Shown: positions 7,224-16,104 of the stretch, in pieces | How the letters are laid out: each line of letters begins with the position of its first letter | Position numbering within the stretch: the stretch's first letter is position 1 | NCBI GenBank assembly: GCA_964653855.1 | Contig: CAZZFV010000012.1 | Location: 1-49,051 of the forward strand | Direction of reading: 5' to 3' | DNA length: 49,051 bases | From: RGIG3528 sp964653855 | Lineage (GTDB): Bacteria > Bacillota > Clostridia > Lachnospirales > Lachnospiraceae | Translations under genes and position numbers: made by a program | The notes under the pieces: model-generated | Told to the model about the DNA's origin: nothing | Seen by the model: the letters and a program-made list of their open reading frames with translations, nothing else | Database searches by the model: none

Positions 7224-8933
7224 TCATATACCTTTTTTGATACAATTCACGAATTCCCTGTTGTTCTTTGTGTGAGCGCACATGTTTATAAGTTTTTCCG
7301 TCGTGTCCTCCGCGCGTGATCCCGAAAGCGCTTTTCTCACGCGTGCCATTGCATCGTATTCATCGGGAGTGAGAAGCAAATCGTCTCTTCTTGTGCCCGA
7401 CTTTGCAAGATCGATTGCGGGGAAAATTCTTCTCTCCGACAAGTTTCTGTCAAGCACCAGCTCCATGTTGCCCGTGCCCTTAAATTCTTCAAATACTACG
7501 TCGTCCATGCGGCTTCCCGTGTCTACAAGCGCCGTTGCGAGTATTGTAAGGCTTCCGCCCTCTCTCATCGTACGTGCGGCGCCGAAAAACTTCTTCGGCA
7601 TATGAAGTGCCGCGGGGTCGAGACCGCCCGACAGCGTTCTTCCGCTCGAAATGCACGTGAGATTGTAAGCTCTTGCGAGTCTTGTTATGGAATCAAGCAG
7701 AATCACGACATCGTTTCCGTATTCAACAAGACGTTTTGCTCGGTCGATAACCATTTCCGAAACTCTCTTGTGATTTTCGGGCAATTCGTCAAACGTGGAA
7801 TATATGACTTCAACCTTGTCACCGTGTATCGATTCCTTGATATCCGTAACTTCCTCGGGACGCTCGTCAATCAAAAGAATAATCACGTTCATGTCGGGAT
7901 GATTTTGCGTGATCGAATTTGCGATTTCCTTAAGAAGCGTTGTCTTACCGGATTTAGGCTGGGAAACGATCATTCCTCTCTGACCTTTTCCGATCGGTGC
8001 TATTAAGTCAACCATTCTTGCGGCAACGCTGCATCCGGGTCTTTCAAGGTGAATTCTTTCGTGCGGGAATATGGGTGTCAACGTTTCAAATTTCTTTCTT
8101 CTGAGCGTTTCGTCAACCGTATATCCGTTAACGCTTTTCACGTAAAGAAGCGCCGAAAACTTTTCCGTAGCCGTCTGAACCTTGGTGTTGCCCTTTATTA
8201 TGTCGCCCGATCTCAAACCGTAACGCCTTATTTGCATGGGAGACACATAAACGTCGTTTGCGCCGGGGAGGTAATTGTCGCATCTTATAAATCCGAATCC
8301 TTCGGGCATAATCTCCAAAATACCGTTTTTCTCGATACCGCTGTCAAGCGAGCTTTGAGACGACTGCTGGGGGGCTTGATAATTTTGATTTTGTTGCTGA
8401 TAACCCGTAGTTTGTTGCTGGTAGCCCGGGTTTTGCTGCTGGTAGCCCGGGTTTTGCTGTTGATATTGCGGCCTAAAGTTACCGTTTTCCCTGTAATTTT
8501 GGGTATTACGTGTATTTTGCGCACCGTAATTTTGTGTGCCGTAATTTTGATTTCCCTGCGACTGCCCGTAATTTTGATTGTTTTGATAATTCCTTTGATA
8601 TCCGTTTCTTCCGTTATCCGCGGGTTCTCTTCTTAAAATCTCGCGTTCGCGGGAAACGGACGCTTTATTTTCCGTAACATTTTCGGCAGCCTCAGAAACA
8701 TTTTCCGCATCACTTTCGGCACCCTTTTTCTCAATGTCTTCCGTGACGACTTCGGATACCTTTTCTATGGTGTCTTTCCGGGTATTTTCTGCGGCATCAC
8801 CTGTCAAATCGTTTCCGTCCGCATTTTTAAGTAACTCGCACAACTCCGATTTTTTTAACAACGACGTTTTTTTGAGTCCTTTTTCCTTTGCCAAAGCCTT
8901 AAGCTCGGCGAGTGACATTTCTTCGTAATTCAT
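7224..8933 (-). CDS. rho: Transcription termination factor Rho with Gln/Asn-rich insert
   Basis: 569 residues from the ATG at 8933, chosen because it follows GGGAGAAG and opens with the normal Rho N-terminus MNYEEMSLAELKALAKEKGL; an upstream ATG at 9002 gives a non-conserved extension. Order: Rho_N/SAP-like domain (1-40), an acidic linker, a Gln/Asn/Tyr-rich insert (about 111-191) with repeated YQQQNPG units, the cold-shock-like RNA-binding domain (GILEIMPEGFGFIRCDN, about 203-250), and the RecA-type ATPase. The Walker A is QPKSGKTTLL (about 325), Walker B is VVILLDSITRLARAYN, and the ring loops SGGLDPAALHMPKKFFGAAR are intact. It is an RNA-dependent helicase that ends untranslated transcripts. 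The prion-like insert is the odd feature. Confidence 0.96.
   Translation of the reverse strand: MNYEEMSLAELKALAKEKGLKKTSLLKKSELCELLKNADGNDLTGDAAENTRKDTIEKVSEVVTEDIEKKGAESDAENVSEAAENVTENKASVSREREILRREPADNGRNGYQRNYQNNQNYGQSQGNQNYGTQNYGAQNTRNTQNYRENGNFRPQYQQQNPGYQQQNPGYQQQTTGYQQQNQNYQAPQQSSQSSLDSGIEKNGILEIMPEGFGFIRCDNYLPGANDVYVSPMQIRRYGLRSGDIIKGNTKVQTATEKFSALLYVKSVNGYTVDETLRRKKFETLTPIFPHERIHLERPGCSVAARMVDLIAPIGKGQRGMIVSQPKSGKTTLLKEIANSITQNHPDMNVIILLIDERPEEVTDIKESIHGDKVEVIYSTFDELPENHKRVSEMVIDRAKRLVEYGNDVVILLDSITRLARAYNLTCISSGRTLSGGLDPAALHMPKKFFGAARTMREGGSLTILATALVDTGSRMDDVVFEEFKGTGNMELVLDRNLSERRIFPAIDLAKSGTRRDDLLLTPDEYDAMARVRKALSGSRAEDTTEKLINMCAHTKNNREFVNCIKKGI
8390..8465. repeat. 21-bp tandem repeats encoding YQQQNPG in rho
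   Basis: Three to four units, the central two nearly identical (TTTTGCTGCTGGTAGCCCGG on the plus strand). They code for successive heptapeptides YQQQNPG, YQQQNPG, YQQQTTG and YQQQNQN, so length change by whole units would keep the frame. Confidence 0.8.
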
Positions 8934-9076
8934 AGATAACTTCTCCCTGAAAAATATATAGATTAAATTTTTAAAGTACAATGTTTCAGTACAAAATACC
9001 AAGATAAATTTTCAAAACAAATTTTATTACGTGGATTTTATATCAAAAGACACAATAACCAAAAAGATTTCTTTTC

Positions 9077-9118
9077 CTGGCGGAAGGCTTAAAAGCAATT
9101 GCTTTTAAGCTCCACCGG
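9077..9118. terminator. Strong hairpin between the foldase gene and rho, possible terminator
   Basis: A 24-bp perfect palindrome (9087-9110, arms GCTTAAAAGCAA) is extended by imperfect CCGG/GG-rich arms to about 9077-9118. It lies 70 bases after the stop of the foldase gene on the minus strand. The following bases (AGGAAAAGAAATCTTTTT) contain a late T-run only, so it may be a terminator or another palindromic repeat. The rest of 8934-9188 is AT-rich with nothing else recognisable. Confidence 0.45.
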
Positions 9119-9188
9119 ATTTTTAAGAATAATTTTTAAACCAAAGATATAAGAATAATACTGTAACAATACCGTTATGTCAAGTCAA

Positions 9189-10208
9189 TCAGAATATTTC
9201 GGCATTTTCTATAAGGAAATCGATTGTAAGATCGCTTATTATCGATTCGTTTAAAGCATCTTCGCCTACACTCTCGATCAAGTCGTCAACCGAATCGTAT
9301 CCGTAATAATCGGCATATTTTGCGGAACGTGTCGCATATTCGTCCTCTGTCGGCGTGATTGCTTCCTTTTCCGCGATTTTCTTGATTATATATTGATATG
9401 TAATCGTTTCCGTCGCACCGGTCGTGCAATATTCCTGTAATGCGTCGGTCGACTCAAGTCCGAGCATATAGTAAAGAACAACGCTTTCGCTCATGCCCGA
9501 CATCGAAGCATAATAGCTTACATAAGACGTAACATAAGAATATATCGAATCGGCATATTCCGTGATTTCATCTTCGGGAATATTTTTAACGGTGCAATTG
9601 TCCGCAAGATATTCCGCAATCTGATTTTCGTATGTTGTGCGGTTTAATGACTCGCGAACGCTTGCATAAAACTCGTCAACCGTATCGTAATCAAGTCTTT
9701 CCTTTACCGATTCGTCGGTAAGTTCAACCGCAACCGGTCTTGTTACCTTGTTTACGGTAACGTTAAATACCACATCGGCACCGTTTAATTCCGTATTTGT
9801 TGTGCTGTAGTTTTCGGGAAACGTAAGATTCAAATCAATGTTCTGTCCCTTAACCGTTCCGATAAGTCCGTCTTCAAATCCGTCGATAAATGTGTCGGAA
9901 CCGAGGGTCAAATCATATCCCTCTTCATCGTCGCACGTTCCGCCGTCAAAAGCAACGCCGTTAAGCGTTCCGACATAATTGATGTTTACCGTGTCGCCGT
10001 CTTCTGCGGGTCCGTCGACCTCAACGTCGTCCGTAAAATAATTTGTGACATACGTTTGGATCTTCTCTTCCACTTCGTCGTCCGTAACACTTTGAAGTGC
10101 GATTCCCTTGTACTCGCAAAGATCGACCTTCACCTTTTTCTGTCCGCATCCGGTAATACTTGCGACAAGCGAAACCATAAGCGCCGTTACCAAAAATTTC
10201 TTCTTCAT
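9189..10208 (-). CDS. Trigger-factor-like FKBP-type peptidyl-prolyl isomerase lipoprotein
   Basis: 339 residues from the ATG at 10208, which has AAGGA eight bases upstream; the longer frame starting at 10271 would bury the signal peptide. Residues 1-20 are a lipoprotein signal with lipobox ITGC. Residues about 60-155 form an FKBP domain (DTVNINYVGTLNGVAFDGG, FIDGFEDGLIG, LTFPENY), and about 170-339 resemble the helical C-terminal chaperone domain of trigger factor. The ribosome-binding N-terminal domain of true trigger factor is missing. It should act outside the membrane as a folding catalyst for exported proteins, comparable in role to PrsA. The exposed helices are Tyr- and Glu-rich. It appears to be a single-gene unit. 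Confidence 0.88.
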   Translation of the reverse strand: MKKKFLVTALMVSLVASITGCGQKKVKVDLCEYKGIALQSVTDDEVEEKIQTYVTNYFTDDVEVDGPAEDGDTVNINYVGTLNGVAFDGGTCDDEEGYDLTLGSDTFIDGFEDGLIGTVKGQNIDLNLTFPENYSTTNTELNGADVVFNVTVNKVTRPVAVELTDESVKERLDYDTVDEFYASVRESLNRTTYENQIAEYLADNCTVKNIPEDEITEYADSIYSYVTSYVSYYASMSGMSESVVLYYMLGLESTDALQEYCTTGATETITYQYIIKKIAEKEAITPTEDEYATRSAKYADYYGYDSVDDLIESVGEDALNESIISDLTIDFLIENAEIF

Positions 10209-10298
10209 ATCAAATTCCTTCCGAATATTGCTCTGTTTTAAGTTGTGACGCCGTTCAAAAAATATATGCACAACGTTTCAACAAAAAACATCCCGCAA

Positions 10299-10307
10299 AT
10301 TGTATCA
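10299..10307 (-). promoter_or_regulatory. Extended -10 element upstream of the foldase gene
   Basis: On the minus strand TGATACAAT fits an extended -10 (TGnTATAAT with one change), about 90 bases before the ATG. No good -35 is seen, which extended -10 promoters can tolerate. Confidence 0.4.
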
Positions 10308-10354
10308 CAGATTAAAGCAAAAATAAAGTAAAAATAAAGTCGATAAAAATTAAA

Positions 10355-11509
10355 TTATATTTGTTCCGAAATATATTTTTTTACTTTTTCCAAAGAACTT
10401 TTTTTCCATTCGCCGTTCTCATACTTTTCCGCAAGCGGACAAACAATGAAAAAGTCAAGTGCTTCGCCCTGTACTCTCCCTGACCTTTTGGGATTTAAAA
10501 ATTCCTCTTCCCACTTTTTATCCGTTGCGTCTTTAAACTCGTCCGGTCTCATAAATACGCATTGCCTTTTTGTGGCCTCAACAAACGCTTTTGCGGCAAG
10601 CGGAAGAAGGAGATTGTATTCTGTTTCCGGCACACTTGTAAAAATATCCGGAAGCTCGGATTTTTTTATTTTTTCGCACTCTCTGTCGATTTTTACGCCA
10701 ACGGCGTCAAATTTAATCTCGTTTTCCGTAAAAATAAGCTTTAAAAGCACGCCCTTTTCCGTATTGAATTGCGCTCTTTGATAATCCGTATCAAAAATAA
10801 AATTTCCGAGCGAATAAAATATATATTTTCCGCCCGTTTTCTCATAATTCATGGGCACATGCGGATGATGGCAAACAACCGCATCCGCACCCATTTCGAG
10901 AAAGCTTAAATATCTCTGCCTTGTGTATGGCATGGGAAGCGACGTAAATTCTTCGCCTCCGTGACTCACGATTACGCACCAACGGCACTTTTCTTTTATT
11001 TTTTTGATATTTTCGCGGATTATATCGGTTTCGTTCCAGTTTAGGCATCCCGGATCGTTTTGGGTCGCTCCCTTACACCCACGCCTGTATCCCACGGAAA
11101 ACATGCCTATTCCGCCCGCACCCTCTATATATACGGGTGCCGCTGCGTCATATATGTTTTTTCCCGCGCCGAAGGCACGAGCGTTACATTTTTCCGCTTC
11201 CTTAATTGTTTCCGCAATTCCCATGCTTCCGCAATCAAAAATATGGTTATTGCAAATATTCCAAAAATCCGCCTTTATGCGCCTTAAAACAACGCTCGCC
11301 TCTTTACTCATGCTGTGTGAAAGAAGCCTGTTTTCATATACGGCATCGTCTCCCACCATCGGGCCCTCGACATTTGCGACCGTGTGATCCGCAGAATAAA
11401 AAAAGTCGAGAAGTTCTTTTGAAATAAGCTCTTCATCTTCCCACTTTTTGTCCATATATTTGTCAAAGCCTATATCGCCCGTAAATACGACGGAAATCTC
11501 ATTTTTCAT
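10355..11509 (-). CDS. CapA-family metallophosphatase-like protein
   Basis: 384 residues. The PGA_cap/CapA fold is recognisable by FTGDIGFD at the start, VANVEGP (about 45), NNHIFDCGSMG (about 89), VVSHGGEE (about 185) and VVCHHPHVPMNYEKTGG then FYSLGNFIFD (about 217-245). These Asp, Asn and His residues form the metal site of the calcineurin-like superfamily. Family members act in poly-gamma-glutamate capsule synthesis or have unknown roles. No signal peptide is seen, unlike membrane-anchored CapA, and no capB/capC genes are near, so a capsule role is unproven. The ATG has GGAGAAAAAACG upstream. It is divergent from the next gene, with about 180 bases between them. Confidence 0.85.
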   Translation of the reverse strand: MKNEISVVFTGDIGFDKYMDKKWEDEELISKELLDFFYSADHTVANVEGPMVGDDAVYENRLLSHSMSKEASVVLRRIKADFWNICNNHIFDCGSMGIAETIKEAEKCNARAFGAGKNIYDAAAPVYIEGAGGIGMFSVGYRRGCKGATQNDPGCLNWNETDIIRENIKKIKEKCRWCVIVSHGGEEFTSLPMPYTRQRYLSFLEMGADAVVCHHPHVPMNYEKTGGKYIFYSLGNFIFDTDYQRAQFNTEKGVLLKLIFTENEIKFDAVGVKIDRECEKIKKSELPDIFTSVPETEYNLLLPLAAKAFVEATKRQCVFMRPDEFKDATDKKWEEEFLNPKRSGRVQGEALDFFIVCPLAEKYENGEWKKSSLEKVKKYISEQI

Positions 11510-11688
11510 CGTTTTTTCTCCATGTTTTTTTCATACATGCTACTTAAAGCCCGCCATGTAATTTTACCTTTTCACGCCTCTTGATTTTAATATATTTTTC
11601 TGATATTGTTAAGCGGCTTTTGAACGATACAAGGGTCAAAAGTGAAACACTTATTCCGATTTTAAATATATAAGCGAAAGGCATCCCC

Positions 11689-12342
11689 ATGTCAAAATTT
11701 AATTTAAAATCTTTTGTAAGACAGATGTATGATAAGCCTCACATCATAAAGAGACTCATTTGGTGTTTTGTCGCCGTAACGCTCATGGGAATTTGCGTAT
11801 CGATACTGAATCTCATTGCGCTCGGTACCGATCCGTGCTCCATGATGAATTTTGCGATTTCCGATGCTCTCGGACTTTCGTTCGGCAACTGGCAGGCGAT
11901 TATGAACACGTGCCTCTTCGTTGTCGTATTTGTCTTCGGGCGCGAAAATATCGGTTTCGGAACGCTGTTTAACATGTTCGTCGTCGGATATGCGTGCGAT
12001 TTGACGGATTTTATAAGAAATAAATTATGGCCCGACTTCGAATTTACAAGCCTTGCAATAAAAATCACAGTAATGCTTGTGACTGTATTTGTATTCATCA
12101 TTGCCGCCGCCGTATATATGTCTGTCGACCTCGGAACTTCCCCTTACGATGCAACATCGTTCATAATAGGAAAAAAGTTAAAGCGCATTCCGTTTGGTGT
12201 GACAAGAATCCTTTACGACTGCGCTGTCACCGGAATCGCCCTTCTTTTTCACGGAAAGGCGGGAATCGTAACCGTACTCATGATGTTCGGAATCGGTCCC
12301 TGTGTCCAGTTTATGCAAAAGTTTATTAAAAGGTTCTTTTAA
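11689..12342 (+). CDS. YczE/YyaS/AitC-type integral membrane protein
   Basis: 217 residues with about five to six hydrophobic segments and little outside the membrane. The pattern ALGTDPCSMMNFAISDALGL, SFGNWQAIMNT and GFGTLFNMFVVGYACDL is the signature of the YczE/DUF6198 group, whose members are often next to regulators or surfactin genes; the transported substrate is unknown. A second half-repeat (VDLGTSPYDATSFIIGKKLK) shows the internal duplication typical of the family. The ribosome site is AAAGG eight bases before the ATG. It is the only plus-strand gene in this part and ends at a bidirectional terminator. A related gene lies at 23495-24178. Confidence 0.8.
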   Translation: MSKFNLKSFVRQMYDKPHIIKRLIWCFVAVTLMGICVSILNLIALGTDPCSMMNFAISDALGLSFGNWQAIMNTCLFVVVFVFGRENIGFGTLFNMFVVGYACDLTDFIRNKLWPDFEFTSLAIKITVMLVTVFVFIIAAAVYMSVDLGTSPYDATSFIIGKKLKRIPFGVTRILYDCAVTGIALLFHGKAGIVTVLMMFGIGPCVQFMQKFIKRFF

Positions 12343-12360
12343 AAATATCTTCGCTTGAGT

Positions 12361-12395
12361 AAAAAAAGCCCCGGATTTCTCCGAGGCTTTTCTTT
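12361..12395. terminator. Bidirectional intrinsic terminator between convergent genes
   Basis: Arms AAAAGCCCCGGA (12364-12375) and TCCGAGGCTTTT (12380-12391), with one C/A mismatch on the plus strand that becomes a T-G wobble on the minus strand. T-runs occur in both directions. It can serve the membrane protein gene and the convergent chemoreceptor gene. Confidence 0.8.
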
Positions 12396-12442
12396 TATGT
12401 CTTATCTTTTTGTCTTTTCTTTTATCTCTTATCTTTTATGGC

Positions 12443-13882
12443 TTATCCCTTAAAGTGTTCTTCAAGTTCTTCCGCAAGGCATGTAACGGAATCTACCTTT
12501 TCCGTCAGGTTGGTTATCGAATTGTTTTGAACTTCTATCGCTTCCGTAACGGTCTTTATGCCTTCGTCGTTGTCTTTGGTTGCTTTTACGAGAAGTTCGG
12601 TTTCCTTTAGGATTTCTTCAAAATGTCTTTCTATGATATCCGTAAGCTCATGCTCACGCGTTGCAATCTCGCTCGCCGAAAGCGTAGCTTTTTCGACTCT
12701 TTCAAAAAATTCGAGAAGCGAATTTACAAGATTTACGCTTGTTTCCGCTTCGTCACGGCTCTTCATTATTTCGTCCGTAACACCGTGTGCACGGGTTGCG
12801 AGCGAATCAAGAATTTCCTGGCTGTTTGTTGCCGCCACACGGCAATTTTCGGCAAGTCCTCTTATTTCGTCCGCAACAACCGCAAAGCCGCGTCCCGCCT
12901 CTCCGGCACGTGCCGCTTCAATCGACGCGTTTAGCGAAAGAAGGTTTGTTTTCGATGCGATGCCGTTTATCTCATCCATTATCGTATTGATTTTCTTCAT
13001 TTCGTCGATAAACGTTTCCGTAGACTCGCATGCGGAACTTACCGTCTTTTCCATATTTTCTATGGATGCTTTCGCGCCGTTTATCGCCGTGTTTCCTGAA
13101 TTTACAACGTCCCTGATATTTTCGAATCCGAGATCGAGTTCACCGATCAGCTTTTGGTTTTCGTTTGCGCTTTCCGCAGCCTTTTCGATTCTTTCCTTAA
13201 CATTTACGGTAGAATTTGCGGCGTCCTTTAAGGCATCTTCCATCTTCTTTGTTGCGGAAAGAACGTTATTGTTTTCCGTGACAAGTTCTTTCACAAAGTT
13301 CTTGCTTTCGATCGCCGTATCGGAAAGATTTACCGATATGTCATTTGCTTTCTTTGAATCCTCTATTTTTTCTTCAAGACTCTTTTCGTTGTCACGAATA
13401 TTTTTCGCGCCTCGTTTTGTTGTTGTGTAAAGAAATACCGCCGTACCCGTAAAAAGAAGTATCTTTGTTGCACCGCCGATCATCGAGCCGTGCACACCAT
13501 CGATTATTTTGTAGTTGATAAGAAGACATATAACCGCAAGCGGAACAAACGAAATCGTATATATTCTGATTACATTTTCCATGAAATAGGAAGCAGCCAT
13601 CGCAAGCATTACAAAATCCGCAATAAATCCGACCGAATTTCCTCCGTTCATCGCCGAGAAAATAAGCGTCGCAGCCGTCGGCGGAAATACCATCATAAGT
13701 GCTTTGGTGCTGTCACTTACCTTCAATTTGTATCCGATCGTCGTTATGCATCCGGCAAGCGTTATGCATATAAGCTCCGTTATGCATGTTTTTGTGAATC
13801 CCATTCCGACAATCGCAAATATTGCTAACGCCGCAATGCAAATCCAAACGATTTTCAAATTATTTTTATGCAGTTTTTCCAT
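12443..13882 (-). CDS. Methyl-accepting chemotaxis protein (multi-span membrane type)
   Basis: 479 residues. Residues about 8-145 hold five to six membrane helices with short loops and no large extracellular sensor domain; no HAMP domain is evident. From about residue 150 to the end it is coiled coil with the conserved signalling hairpin: IASKTNLLSLNASIEAARAG then GRGFAVVADEIRGLAE (about 300-335), which contacts CheA and CheW. It should report a membrane- or cytoplasm-derived cue to the flagellar motor, or to another Che-type output. No che genes are in the window. The ATG has GGAGG upstream, and a promoter of TTGAAA-18-TAAGAT type lies about 70 bases before the start. Confidence 0.92.
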   Translation of the reverse strand: MEKLHKNNLKIVWICIAALAIFAIVGMGFTKTCITELICITLAGCITTIGYKLKVSDSTKALMMVFPPTAATLIFSAMNGGNSVGFIADFVMLAMAASYFMENVIRIYTISFVPLAVICLLINYKIIDGVHGSMIGGATKILLFTGTAVFLYTTTKRGAKNIRDNEKSLEEKIEDSKKANDISVNLSDTAIESKNFVKELVTENNNVLSATKKMEDALKDAANSTVNVKERIEKAAESANENQKLIGELDLGFENIRDVVNSGNTAINGAKASIENMEKTVSSACESTETFIDEMKKINTIMDEINGIASKTNLLSLNASIEAARAGEAGRGFAVVADEIRGLAENCRVAATNSQEILDSLATRAHGVTDEIMKSRDEAETSVNLVNSLLEFFERVEKATLSASEIATREHELTDIIERHFEEILKETELLVKATKDNDEGIKTVTEAIEVQNNSITNLTEKVDSVTCLAEELEEHFKG

Positions 13883-13950
13883 AAAAATCTTTGCCTCCGT
13901 GAAATAAAGCGTTTGAGTGAAGAAAACAAAAAAAACAAATGCTCTTTTTA

Positions 13951-13980
13951 ATCTTACCCCAAAGCATATATGTATTTCAA
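13951..13980 (-). promoter_or_regulatory. Probable promoter of the chemoreceptor gene
   Basis: On the minus strand TTGAAA (13980-13975), an 18-base spacer and TAAGAT (13956-13951). It fits a vegetative sigma-A promoter; no flagellar-sigma pattern was seen here. Confidence 0.5.
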
Positions 13981-14030
13981 GAATTTAAAAAATACGCATA
14001 TATAAAATTTTTATAAAACAAAACTTTGAC

Positions 14031-14067
14031 AAAAAAAGCTTCGGTAAAAGTACTCATATTTTTGCCG
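14031..14067 (-). terminator. Intrinsic terminator after cysK
   Basis: On the minus strand CGGCAAAA (14067-14060) pairs with TTTTACCG (14049-14042), followed by AAGC and seven T (14037-14031). It begins about 30 bases after the cysK stop. Confidence 0.6.
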
Positions 14068-14098
14068 CAATACCTTTTTCCCTTATAACTCGTTTTCA

Positions 14099-15031
14099 TC
14101 ACGAAAACAACGGCGTCGAAAGATATCTGTCACCGGAATCGGGAAGCAGCACGACTATCGTTTTTCCTTGTGTTTCCGGGCGGCGGCTGAGTTTTTCGGC
14201 GGCGCAGAGTGCCGCTCCGGAAGAAATGCCGACCAATATTCCTTCGCTTACCGCAAAGTTCTTGCCTTCCGCATAGGCTTCTGCATCCGTTACCGTAATT
14301 ATTTCGTCATATATCGATGTGTTTAAAACCTTCGGCACAAATCCCGCGCCTATTCCCTGAATGTTGTGTTTTCCGGCTACTCCGCCCGAAAGCACGGCAC
14401 TTGTTGCGGGTTCCACGGCAACAACTTTGATATTCGGATTTTTAGACTTTAAATATTCTCCGATTCCCGTGATTGTGCCGCCTGTGCCGACGGTCGCAAC
14501 AAAAATATCGATTTTTCCGTCTGTATCCCGATAAATTTCGGGGCCCGTGGTTTCTAAATGCGTTTCGGGATTAGCGGGATTCTCAAATTGCCCCGCCACA
14601 AAGGAATTCGGGATTTGTTTTTGAAGTTCGGCAGCCTTTTCTATGCATCCCTTCATTCCGAGCTTACCGTCCGTAAGAACGATTTCGGCGCCGTATGCCT
14701 TAAGCAGATTTCTTCTTTCCGCGCTCATTGTGTCGGGAAGCACAAGTATCGCTCTGTAGCCTTTTGCCGCCGCCACTGCCGCAAGCCCTATTCCCGTATT
14801 TCCGGATGTCGGTTCTATTATCGTTGCGCCCTCTGTAATCAGTCCCTTTTCTTCGGCATCGCAAATAAGTTTTAATGCAACCCTGTCCTTAATCGATCCC
14901 GCCGGATTTAAATATTCAAGCTTTGCAAGAATTGTGACATCCTTTATTCCTTTTTTCTCGGAATACCTGTTAAGCTTCAACATCGGTGTTTCGCCTATAA
15001 GTTCAAACATACTCTCTTTAATACGAGCCAT
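14099..15031 (-). CDS. cysK: Cysteine synthase (O-acetylserine sulfhydrylase)
   Basis: 310 residues, the normal length. The PLP-binding lysine is in NPAGSIKDRVAL (about residue 45), the substrate loop is EPTSGNTGIGLA (about 73) and the phosphate-binding glycine loop is VGTGGTITGIGEY (about 180). It makes cysteine from O-acetylserine and sulfide. The CysK pattern fits better than cystathionine beta-synthase because no regulatory domain is present. Its start overlaps the end of the ParA-like gene by 14 bases, so the two are translated together, an unusual partner for a cysteine enzyme. The ribosome site AGGGAG lies inside the upstream gene. No cysE or sulfate genes are nearby. Confidence 0.96.
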   Translation of the reverse strand: MARIKESMFELIGETPMLKLNRYSEKKGIKDVTILAKLEYLNPAGSIKDRVALKLICDAEEKGLITEGATIIEPTSGNTGIGLAAVAAAKGYRAILVLPDTMSAERRNLLKAYGAEIVLTDGKLGMKGCIEKAAELQKQIPNSFVAGQFENPANPETHLETTGPEIYRDTDGKIDIFVATVGTGGTITGIGEYLKSKNPNIKVVAVEPATSAVLSGGVAGKHNIQGIGAGFVPKVLNTSIYDEIITVTDAEAYAEGKNFAVSEGILVGISSGAALCAAEKLSRRPETQGKTIVVLLPDSGDRYLSTPLFS

Positions 15032-15809
15032 AATTTTCTCCCTTCATCTTTTCGCATTCTTTTATGACAGCGGATGTGATGCATTTAATCGCATCCACAT
15101 ATGTTCCCGTTTTTTCGTGTTCCATTTCCCTACGCACATATTCATCGATCGCTCCCGCATTACTTGCATATTTATATTCCCTGCAATAAGGAATCAGCAT
15201 TTTTCGGTTTTCTGCGATTCCGAACTCGCTTAAAATATGCATTGCGCCCTCTTCCGCTTCCGAGTGACAATTGATTATGAAAAAGCTTTTTCTTAAGTCC
15301 ACGTTGTAATGCTTAAAAAAATTTCTTATCCCGTATGTGTTGCCGGGTAAAAAAATCAAAACCATATCGGCATCACAAACCGTTTTTTCAAAATACATGT
15401 GTCCCGCACCGGATGAGTCCACAAAGCAAGCATCACCCGTATTATTCCCAAAAAGACTTTCGTTTTTGTCAATTATCGGTAAAAGTACGGAAAGATTCTT
15501 TTCGACCTTAAATCCGTTTCGAACCTTTGACAGCATATTGTTGAGCCTTGTTTCGTATATCAGATACCATTTTATGTATCCGGGATAAAGAACATTCGAA
15601 TAAAAATCAATTTCCCGGGACACGGGCATCACACCTCGTAATTTTCCGATATACCCTTCAATCGGACGCGCCGCAAAATGATCCGCTCTGATTCCGACAT
15701 TCATTTTCATAAGATTTGCGGCAATATAAGACATCGAAAGCAAATGCCCCGTCACGCCGCCCGAATGCCTGTAAGGACTCCAACCAACAATATTAAGCTG
15801 TTTTTCCAT
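15018..15809 (-). CDS. Degenerate ParA/MinD-like P-loop protein of unknown role
   Basis: 263 residues. The layout resembles a MinD/CpaE-type ATPase: an N-terminal strand and loop VGWSPYRHSGGVTGHLLSMS where the deviant Walker A should be, a middle strand ACFVDSSGAGH (about 127), then ADMVLIFLPGN (about 148), FFIINCHSE (about 175) and LIPYCREYKYASNAGAID near the end, like the conserved nucleotide-contact region. The Walker lysines are missing from the first loop, so ATP hydrolysis is doubtful; a binding-only or scaffold role is possible. Such proteins occur beside pilus or secretion genes, but none is seen here. The reading frame overlaps cysK by 14 bases. The fold call is by pattern only. Confidence 0.55.
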   Translation of the reverse strand: MEKQLNIVGWSPYRHSGGVTGHLLSMSYIAANLMKMNVGIRADHFAARPIEGYIGKLRGVMPVSREIDFYSNVLYPGYIKWYLIYETRLNNMLSKVRNGFKVEKNLSVLLPIIDKNESLFGNNTGDACFVDSSGAGHMYFEKTVCDADMVLIFLPGNTYGIRNFFKHYNVDLRKSFFIINCHSEAEEGAMHILSEFGIAENRKMLIPYCREYKYASNAGAIDEYVRREMEHEKTGTYVDAIKCITSAVIKECEKMKGENYGSY

Positions 15810-15856
15810 ATTTCACCCCGAGAACAAAAAGAAGAACGCCGGAATAAAAGAGTGCT

Positions 15857-15884
15857 TTTATATCCGACCGTAACCCGTTTGCAA
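15857..15884 (-). promoter_or_regulatory. Probable promoter of the ParA-like gene and cysK
   Basis: On the minus strand TTGCAA (15884-15879), a 16-base spacer and TATAAA (15862-15857), about 50 bases before the start codon. The 9-bp inverted repeat across the -35 could be an operator. Confidence 0.5.
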
Positions 15885-16071
15885 AAGATTTTCACAAGAA
15901 ACGGGTTTGAAAACATGCTTATTCTATCAAAAATAAGCGGTGACATCAATTAAGTTTTAAAGCTGTTTGTGTGATAATTTTTCGAAACGAACAGACTATC
16001 TACGATAGAGCATAGAATCTTCTGTTAAGTTAACATAAATTTTGATAAATTGCAACTGCTTTTTATTGTAC

Positions 16072-16104
16072 AAAAAAACCGGCACGACTTTTTTGTCATG
16101 CCGG
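16072..16104 (-). terminator. Intrinsic terminator of the beta-helix lipoprotein gene
   Basis: On the minus strand CCGGCATGA (16104-16096) pairs with TCGTGCCGG (16087-16079) with one T-G wobble, followed by seven T (16078-16072). It begins 15 bases after the stop codon. Confidence 0.85.

Noticed and set aside
12558..13430. 290-codon plus-strand open frame opposite the chemoreceptor
   Set aside because: Its Ser/Phe/Ala-rich product is the antisense reading of a coiled coil; there is no ribosome site and the sense strand carries the clear MCP signature.
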